A stretch of DNA of 39,425 bases from Flavobacteriales bacterium. Lineage in GTDB: Bacteria; Bacteroidota; Bacteroidia; Flavobacteriales_D; Crocinitomicaceae. The notes beneath the pieces are model-generated. The model had not been told where the DNA came from. It worked only from the letters and a program-made list of their open reading frames with translations, and did no database searches. Both the position numbers and the translations under genes were made by a program. How positions within the stretch are numbered: the first letter of the stretch is position 1; each line of letters opens with the position of its first letter. The stretch lies in the NCBI GenBank assembly GCA_947500755.1, contig CANMTO010000019.1, positions 1 through 39,425 of the forward strand, read 5' to 3'. Below are positions 33,137 through 39,425 of the stretch, piece by piece.

Positions 33137-36100
33137 GGTCACGTGCCCATTCGCCTTAACAGGTTCATTCTCAGGAACCTCAAAGCGAACAATCCAGTTA
33201 TATACGCCGAATTGAGCTTGCTTTCCATTGAATTTACCATCCCAACCTTCACCTGGTTTAGTTGATTCAAAAATCAATTGCCCCCAACGGTTGTAAACTT
33301 CGAACCTATAAAACTTAATTTGGTCGGAATTACTGACTACAGGAATGAAGATATCATTTAATCCATCCCCATTTGGGGTAAACCCATTTGGAACCGTTAA
33401 TCGAACTAAGTCGTTACTTTCGACAACCGAATATGCGGTATCACTACAACCATTTGCGTCATAAACAACTAACATAACATTATAGCTATCAATTGTAGCT
33501 GCAGGATAGGTATGAATCGGATTATCAAGCGTAGCTGAAGTTCCATCACCAAACTGCCAAATTGAACCAATGTAATTTATGGAATTATTTATAAATGAAA
33601 GTTCACCGGTACTGAAATCGATTTCAGGACTAGCGGTTGAAAATGCTGCCGTTGGACCAGGAATAACACAGATTGCATTACTTATAGTTGTATCAGCAGT
33701 GCATCCATTGGCATTTGTAATTAACAACGTGATATCAATACAACCAATTGAATTCAAATTCAAGGTAAACTGGTTTGACGTATATGATTGTCCATTAGAT
33801 AAAGTCCAAAGTACGTTATTAAAGGTTCCAACACTCGCATTGGTAACGGTTGCGATGGAAGGTAAACAAACGATATTGTCTGAAATATTCATTTGAGCAA
33901 TCAAGGATGGAGGTGTTGCAAGTACGTCTGTTGCAGCAGCTGTACATCCATTTGCATCAACTATAGACACCACGTATGTTCCTGGTGCTAACATACTAGC
34001 AATACTTCCGGTTTGACCAGAAGGCGACCACGTATATGAATAAGGAGCGGTGCCACCATTTGCATTCGCTGTAAGTTGACCATCATTAACACCATAACAT
34101 GTGATAGGAAGTTGGGTGATCGTTCCACTAAGCGGTGCCGTAGGTTGGTTGACTGTGATTTGTGTCGATGTAACACAATTGTTAGCATCGGTTATCGCTA
34201 TAATGTATTGGCCTGCAGGTATATTACTTAAGTCTTGTGATGCAAGTCCCGTAGTCCAGAAGTAGGTAAAAGGCCCACTTCCACCGAGAGGAGTTACGTC
34301 AATGGAACCATCGCTCAATCCGAAACAACTAACATTTGTTGTGGTGTATCCGACACTTAGCGGAATGGCAGGTTGAGTTACGTTGATGCTCATAACCGCA
34401 ATACAACCGTTCGCATCCGTTACCGTAACATTATATGTGCCCGCGATTAAATTCTGAATGTCTTGTGTTGTGGCACTATTACTCCAACTATAGGTATATG
34501 GAGATGTTCCACCACTAACAGATAAATCAATAGAACCCGTATTATTTCCAAAACATAAAATGTTCGTGTGAGATTCTTGAAGGAGTATTGGTGCTAAAGG
34601 TTGCGTAATCGTCGTATTGCCATTTACAGTACAACCCAGGTTATCCGTTACTACCACAATATACGCCCCGGCAAGTAAGTTTGAAACGGTTTGAGTTGTT
34701 TGGCTATTACTCCATAAATAGGTATATGGTCCCTGCCCACCTGCTGGGTTTGCAGTAATTGACCCGGTAGCGAACCCATTACAATTTACATTGGTTTGGG
34801 TTAAACTTAAGGTCAATACAGGCGCTTGGGTGATCGTAATGGTAACAGCGGATGAGCAGCCATTCGCGTCAACAATTGGATACGTGTAGGTTCCTGCAAG
34901 TACGGTGAATGTTCCTGTTCCTGTATATGGTGCTGTTCCTCCCGCTCCAGTAATAGTAATAACGCCTGTACCTGCATTACAAACTATTGGAGATGTAACG
35001 TTAGCGATTGCTTGTAATGGATTTGGTTGTGAAATACTTATCGTCGTATTTGCTGTACACCCATTCGCATCTGAAACAGTATAGGTATACGTACCGGCGA
35101 TTACCGTGAAATTTCCTTGACCAATATAACCCGGTGTACCACCCGATGCACTAACATTTATTACCGCATTACCACCGTTACAAAGAACTGCCGATGTTTG
35201 GATTGCATTTGCTACAAGAAGCGTGGGCTGCACAATAAATATTGACGTGGTGTCTTGGCAACCATAGTTATCCGTAACAGTATAGCTGTTCCATCCAGCA
35301 GAAACTGTGAAATTGCCAATTCCACTGAGCGATGGAGTTCCTCCTGTTGCGCTAACGAAAACTGTTGCCGTTCCACCAAAACAAAGAACATTGGTGGTTT
35401 GTAAAACGCTTGCAATTAATGGTGCTGGTTGAACAACTGTAAATGCGATAGAGTCTATACACCCATTCGCATCTGTAACGTAATAGGTGGTCGTACCTGC
35501 TACTTGATTGAAATTACCTGTTCCTGTATATGTTGGCGTTCCTCCATTCGCGCTAATTGAAACCACGGCGTTTCCTCCAAAACAAAATACAGGAGAGGAT
35601 AATGTAGCATTGATCGATAACTGGGTAGGCTGGGTTATTGTAATTTGATTTGTTGTTTGACATCCGTTTGTGTCTGTTACAGTTACAGTGTATAACCCTG
35701 GAATCAAATTATTAATGGTTTGTCCTGTTCCACCAGTTGACCAGGTATATTGGTATCCTGGAGTTCCTCCAATTGGATTAGCTGTGGCGGACCCATTACC
35801 AGTATTGAAACAGCTGACATTTTGAGCAGATATTGGTGAAATTAATGGAGCAGGTTGTGGTACAAATAATGAAACAACAAATGCACATCCATTGGCGTCT
35901 GTTACCGTGAATGATTGATTTCCACTTGAAACATTGAAATTCCCGATTCCCGTGTAGGGTGCAACACCGCCATTGGCAGCGACATTTACGGTTGCTTGGC
36001 CACCAAAGCAAGCGATAGGACTAACTATTGTTGCAGTAACAGATAATGCAGCAGGCTGTGTTACTATAATTGCTGCTGTGTCGATACATCCTTGGGCGTC

Positions 36101-39100
36101 TGTAACGATGTAATTATAACTTCCAGCTATAGGAAAGAAAGTCCCGATTCCGGCGTATGGTGCAGTACCTCCGACGGCTGAAACAGTTACGGTTGCATTC
36201 CCATTGAAACATAAAATTGGGCTTATTTGATTTGCAGATGCAATCAAGCTGGTTGGTTGTGTAATAATAAATGGATTCACATTCTGACAACCGTTCGCGT
36301 CGGTTACTGTAACGGAGTAATTTCCGGGTGATAGGCCGGCTATACTATTCGAAGTTGACCCATTAGACCAAAGGACTGAAAGCGGTGCAACTCCTCCTGA
36401 ATTAAATACGATAGCGGATCCATTATTCGCTCCAAAGCAAGTGATATTGGTTGAAACAACATTTGTTACAAGTAGCGGTGGCTGAGGCACTGAAATACTT
36501 GTATTGGCATTACAGCCATTTCCGTCAGTAACCAAATAATTGAATGTACCAGAAACAACGGTGAATATTCCCGTTCCGCTATATGGAAGGGAACCTCCAA
36601 TCGCACTTACTTGAACCTGAGCAGTGCCTCCGTTACATAGAATAGGACTAATTATCGTTGCTGTTGCAGAGAGAACTGCGGGTTGAGTAACTGTAATGGT
36701 AGTAGTAGCTGAGCAACCATTAGCATCAATGATGGTGTATGCATACGTTCCAGGTGTTACAATAAAGGTTCCTGTACCAGTGTATGGTGCCGTTCCCCCT
36801 GTTCCAGTAACTACAACTGTTGCTTGACCACCGTTACATGCGATAGGTGAAGTAATGCTTGCAACCGCAGTAAAGGCGGCAGGTTGTGTTACTGTAATTG
36901 TTGTAGAATCTACACATCCATTTTGGTCGATCAATACATAGGTGTGTATTCCGGCAAATTCATTAAATGTCCCATTTCCAGTATATCCTGGTGTTCCGCC
37001 AGCTCCATTCACAAGAACGATTGCTTGTCCGCCAAAACATGCGATTGGTAAAATTACATTAGCCGTTGCTACAATAGGTGTCGGTTGAGTAATTGTAGTA
37101 TTCAAGTTAAAAATACAGCCGTTTGCATCCGTTACTTGAAGTGCATAGTTACCAGCAAGTTGATTGTTGATGGAGCTTGTGGTTGAACCTGTATTCCAAA
37201 GGTAGGTGTACCCCGGAGTACCACCAGTTACGCTTGCAGTTGAACTTCCGTTGCTTAGTCCAAAACATGTTACGCTCGTGTTGTTGAACGTGGCTGTTAC
37301 TGCAGTTGGTTGACTTATTAATAAGGTGGTAGAGGAGGTACATCCGTTGGCATCTTGAATCGTGTAGGAATTATTTCCAGCAAAAGAGTTAAAGGATCCT
37401 GTACCTGAATATGCTACAGTCCCCCCGATTCCAGTTACAGCAACCGTGGCTTGTCCACCGAAACAAAGAACAGGCGTTATTTGAGTCGCAGAAGCGATTA
37501 GCTGGGTAGGTTGTGTGATTAATATGGAAGACGTAGAGGTACATCCATTGGCATCCGTAATAGTAAAGGATTGATTACCCACAACAACCGATTGGCTACC
37601 TGTTCCAATATAAGGAGCGCTTCCCCCATTAGCCGATACAAGCACGGAGCCAGTACCTCCGAAACACAAAATATTCGCTGTTTGAACAACAGCACTTGTT
37701 AATACCGTCGGTTGGGTAATATTGACATTCGAAACGCTTTGACATCCATTAGCATCTGTAACTGTTACTGAATATGCACCGGGTGCTAAATTGGAAACAC
37801 TGGCTGTTGTTGCACCATTACTCCATAAGTAAGAGTAATTAGGTGTTCCACCATTGGCAGTAATAACAGCAGAACCATTATTTAATCCATTACATGTTAC
37901 GTTTTGACTGCTAATAGATGAAGTAAGAATCGATGGTTGAATTACATTAATTGATGTGTTTGAAGAACATCCATTCGCATCAATTACAGTATATGATTGT
38001 ACACCAACTAGCGCATTGAAATTACCTGTGCCAGTATAGTTTGGTGTTCCTCCAACGCCGCTAACAAGAATAGTTGCGCTTCCCCCATTACAAGCAATAG
38101 GAGTGCTAATTACCGCATTAGCAATTAACGCTGTAGGCTGATTAATTGTAATAGTTGCTGAAGTTAAACATCCGTTGTTATCTGTTACAGGATAGGTGTA
38201 GGTTCCAACAGAAACGCTATATGACCCCGTTCCGGTATAGCTAGGTGTTCCACCCGCAGCTGTTACAATTATATTTCCGTTACCTCCGAAACATGCAATT
38301 TGCGAAGCAATTGCGGCATTGACAACTAAGGCAGATGGTTGGGGAACATTAATCGAAGCAGTTGCAGTACACCCATTCGCATCAGTCACAGTGTAGGTGG
38401 CATTGCCCGCTAACGCACTGAATTGACCTATTCCAGAATACGGTGCCGTTCCCCCGTTTGCACTGACTAATACTTGAGCCGACCCTCCATTACATAAGAT
38501 GGCACTTGAAATAATCGCGTTTGCACTTAGTGTTCCTGGTTGAGTTAAGGTCACACTGCCTGAAATGACACATCCATTGGTATCTGTTATCTGAACCGTG
38601 TATGTACCAGCGGTTAAGTTATTGGCAGTATTCGTGGTGTTTCCATTCGACCACAAATATGCGTACGGTGCTGTTCCGCCGCTTACATTGGCAAGTGCAG
38701 AGCCATTGGCGCTGCTATTACACAATGGGTTTGTTCCATTGACATTCACGGCAAGGGTCACGGGTTGAGTAATGCTAATATTAACCGTATCAGAACAGCT
38801 ATTAGCATCGCTTACTATATACGAATAATTCCCAGCAATTACTGATTGTACTCCCGTTCCTGAATACGGGCCAACTCCACCGATTGCATTTACGGTAATC
38901 TGTCCTGTGCCGCCGGTGCAAAGAATGGCTTGGCTAATAACAGCATTGGCTTGAACTTGGGCGGGTTCTGAAACATTTATATTTGTTTGCGCAATACACC
39001 CATTGTTATCGGTGACGGTATAGGTGTAGAATCCTGCATTCACATTATAGGTTCCGATACCTGAGAAAGGAATTGTTCCCCCATTCGCACTAACCGTAAC

Positions 39101-39425
39101 CACTCCTTGACCTCCTTGACATAAAATTGACGAAGTAACAGTTGAGGCTGCGGTGAGAATAATCGGTTCTGTAATGAGTTGTGTTGCACTTACGGAACAT
39201 CCGTTGGTATCCGAGACTACTAGGGTGTATGACCCCGGTGTCAAGTTTGTTATGGATGAAGTAGTTGCGCCATTAGACCAAAGGTATGCGTAGGGTTGAG
39301 TGCCTCCAGATACGGATGAAGTAATCGAACCATTAGCTGCGCCATTACATGTCACATCAATGCCAGTTATACTTGCGCTTAAAATAGTTGGTTCGGTAAT
39401 AACGATTGAGGTTGAGGCAGAACAA
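33125..39425 (-). CDS. Giant SprB-repeat surface adhesin with PKD and T9SS type B sorting domain (5' end outside window)
   Basis: At least 2,100 residues are visible and the frame stays open to the right edge, so the true start is beyond it; the GTG at 39355 is only an internal valine. Twenty-six modules fill 33911-39388, each with two Cys and ending in TQP or a similar triplet. Type A (75 residues, e.g. GGTPGYTYLWNTGSTTSSI ... VTDANGC) is the classic SprB repeat; type B (67 residues, e.g. GGTAPYTGTGTF ... DANGC) lacks its Trp-containing loop. Then come a PKD-like domain (SIWQFGDGTSATLDNPIHTY) and the sorting domain (VPNGFTPNGDGLNDIF, EVYNRWGQLIFEST). In Flavobacterium SprB is the mobile gliding adhesin; here adhesion or gliding is inferred. 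No PorP/SprF gene lies on the 3' side. Confidence 0.9.
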   Translation of the reverse strand, partial: CSASTSIVITEPTILSASITGIDVTCNGAANGSITSSVSGGTQPYAYLWSNGATTSSITNLTPGSYTLVVSDTNGCSVSATQLITEPIILTAASTVTSSILCQGGQGVVTVSANGGTIPFSGIGTYNVNAGFYTYTVTDNNGCIAQTNINVSEPAQVQANAVISQAILCTGGTGQITVNAIGGVGPYSGTGVQSVIAGNYSYIVSDANSCSDTVNISITQPVTLAVNVNGTNPLCNSSANGSALANVSGGTAPYAYLWSNGNTTNTANNLTAGTYTVQITDTNGCVISGSVTLTQPGTLSANAIISSAILCNGGSAQVLVSANGGTAPYSGIGQFSALAGNATYTVTDANGCTATASINVPQPSALVVNAAIASQIACFGGNGNIIVTAAGGTPSYTGTGSYSVSVGTYTYPVTDNNGCLTSATITINQPTALIANAVISTPIACNGGSATILVSGVGGTPNYTGTGNFNALVGVQSYTVIDANGCSSNTSINVIQPSILTSSISSQNVTCNGLNNGSAVITANGGTPNYSYLWSNGATTASVSNLAPGAYSVTVTDANGCQSVSNVNITQPTVLTSAVVQTANILCFGGTGSVLVSANGGSAPYIGTGSQSVVVGNQSFTITDANGCTSTSSILITQPTQLIASATQITPVLCFGGQATVAVTGIGGTVAYSGTGSFNSFAGNNSYTIQDANGCTSSTTLLISQPTAVTATFNNTSVTCFGLSNGSSTASVTGGTPGYTYLWNTGSTTSSINNQLAGNYALQVTDANGCIFNLNTTITQPTPIVATANVILPIACFGGQAIVLVNGAGGTPGYTGNGTFNEFAGIHTYVLIDQNGCVDSTTITVTQPAAFTAVASITSPIACNGGQATVVVTGTGGTAPYTGTGTFIVTPGTYAYTIIDANGCSATTTITVTQPAVLSATATIISPILCNGGTAQVQVSAIGGSLPYSGTGIFTVVSGTFNYLVTDGNGCNANTSISVPQPPLLVTNVVSTNITCFGANNGSAIVFNSGGVAPLSVLWSNGSTSNSIAGLSPGNYSVTVTDANGCQNVNPFIITQPTSLIASANQISPILCFNGNATVTVSAVGGTAPYAGIGTFFPIAGSYNYIVTDAQGCIDTAAIIVTQPAALSVTATIVSPIACFGGQATVNVAANGGVAPYTGIGNFNVSSGNQSFTVTDANGCAFVVSLFVPQPAPLISPISAQNVSCFNTGNGSATANPIGGTPGYQYTWSTGGTGQTINNLIPGLYTVTVTDTNGCQTTNQITITQPTQLSINATLSSPVFCFGGNAVVSISANGGTPTYTGTGNFNQVAGTTTYYVTDANGCIDSIAFTVVQPAPLIASVLQTTNVLCFGGTATVFVSATGGTPSLSGIGNFTVSAGWNSYTVTDNYGCQDTTSIFIVQPTLLVANAIQTSAVLCNGGNAVINVSASGGTPGYIGQGNFTVIAGTYTYTVSDANGCTANTTISISQPNPLQAIANVTSPIVCNAGTGVITITGAGGTAPYTGTGTFTVLAGTYTYPIVDANGCSSAVTITITQAPVLTLSLTQTNVNCNGFATGSITANPAGGQGPYTYLWSNSQTTQTVSNLLAGAYIVVVTDNLGCTVNGNTTITQPLAPILLQESHTNILCFGNNTGSIDLSVSGGTSPYTYSWSNSATTQDIQNLIAGTYNVTVTDANGCIAVMSINVTQPAIPLSVGYTTTNVSCFGLSDGSIDVTPLGGSGPFTYFWTTGLASQDLSNIPAGQYIIAITDANNCVTSTQITVNQPTAPLSGTITQLPITCYGVNDGQLTANANGGTAPYSYTWSPSGQTGSIASMLAPGTYVVSIVDANGCTAAATDVLATPPSLIAQMNISDNIVCLPSIATVTNASVGTFNNVLWTLSNGQSYTSNQFTLNLNSIGCIDITLLITNANGCTADTTISNAICVIPGPTAAFSTASPEIDFSTGELSFINNSINYIGSIWQFGDGTSATLDNPIHTYPAATIDSYNVMLVVYDANGCSDTAYSVVESNDLVRLTVPNGFTPNGDGLNDIFIPVVSNSDQIKFYRFEVYNRWGQLIFESTKPGEGWDGKFNGKQAQFGVYNWIVRFEVPENEPVKANGHVTLIK
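33911..34822 (-). repeat. Four consecutive type A modules next to the PKD domain
   Basis: Modules of 75, 76, 76 and 77 residues starting at 34822, 34597, 34369 and 34141. All have the Trp-containing loop (YLWSNS, YSWSNS, YFWTTG, YTWSPS), unlike the mixed A/B array upstream. They form the stem nearest the sorting domain, that is, nearest the cell surface. Confidence 0.8.
34823..36478 (-). repeat. Adhesin super-repeat unit 3: A-BB-A-BBBB
   Basis: Eight modules starting at 36478, 36253, 36052, 35851, 35626, 35425, 35224 and 35023. The order repeats units 1 and 2 with one extra type B at the C-terminal end, giving 1,656 bases. Confidence 0.85.
36479..37933 (-). repeat. Adhesin super-repeat unit 2: A-BB-A-BBB
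   Basis: Seven modules starting at 37933, 37708, 37507, 37306, 37081, 36880 and 36679, with exactly the same type order and the same 1,455-base length as unit 1. The codons differ, so this is not a recent perfect duplication. Confidence 0.85.
37934..39388 (-). repeat. Adhesin super-repeat unit 1: A-BB-A-BBB
   Basis: Seven modules with boundaries (minus strand) at 39388, 39163, 38962, 38761, 38536, 38335 and 38134; lengths in residues 75, 67, 67, 75, 67, 67, 67, total 485. Type was decided by the presence (A) or absence (B) of the LWSNG loop. In A the two Cys are about 50 residues apart, in B 41. Confidence 0.85.

Noticed and set aside
39353-39355. GTG as the start of the giant adhesin
   Set aside because: The frame remains open to the window edge and the codon falls inside a module at the conserved VTCNG motif, so it is internal.
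33911-39388. Regular spacing of short repeated DNA words, which could suggest a CRISPR array or satellite DNA
   Set aside because: The period (201 or 225 bases) is far too long for CRISPR, the units diverge at third codon positions, and one open frame runs through all of them, so it is a protein repeat.

Overview
The window looks like a chromosomal piece of a Bacteroidota bacterium, most likely order Flavobacteriales; a Crocinitomicaceae/Fluviicola-like genome is my guess, not something the sequence proves. The reasons are type IX secretion (T9SS) genes, including a PorP/SprF membrane protein and two proteins ending in the type B (CHU_C, gliding-motility-associated) sorting domain; a DUF4249 lipoprotein; SprB-type adhesin repeats; moderate-to-low GC; no Shine-Dalgarno pattern; and several promoters of the Bacteroidota form TTG-N18-20-TAnnTTTG. 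I saw no tRNA, rRNA, CRISPR array, insertion sequence or prophage, and no gene-free stretch longer than about 110 bases.

Layout. Positions 1-6149 hold a mixed set of small units: a partial WG-repeat protein, a secreted papain-like protease with a DUF1036-like tail, a beta-rich outer-membrane-type protein, a start-less remnant of a histone-deacetylase-like gene, a protein with a UVR-like motif, and a DUF4249 lipoprotein plus fatty acid desaturase pair. Positions 6169-11256 (minus strand) form a tight three-gene operon: a type B T9SS cargo protein with a ladder of calcium-binding repeats, a PorP/SprF protein, and an OmpA/PD40 protein. Together they look like a cargo, its secretion/anchoring partner and a peptidoglycan anchor. 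Positions 11376-24020 (minus strand) carry a complete 14-gene complex I operon, nuoA to nuoN, with a short NuoG lacking the molybdopterin-type domain, behind a good promoter at 24051-24079. trxB (with its own terminator) and a secreted subtilase with a very long insert are divergent around a palindromic intergenic region. recQ-comEC form a minus-strand pair divergent from ilvE, which is followed by a secreted protein of unknown function.

Positions 33125-39425 are the 3' part of a giant SprB-like surface adhesin (at least 2,100 residues, start outside the window). Its repeats are of two clear kinds, A (75 residues) and B (67 residues), arranged A-BB-A-BBB, A-BB-A-BBB, A-BB-A-BBBB, AAAA, followed by a PKD domain and a type B T9SS sorting domain. 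This higher-order order of modules is the most striking structure in the window.

Most of the sequence is ordinary housekeeping and envelope biology for this phylum. I did not find a convincing wholly new system; the best leads are the two-module adhesin, the deacetylase remnant, the protease/DUF1036 fusion and the subtilase insert.
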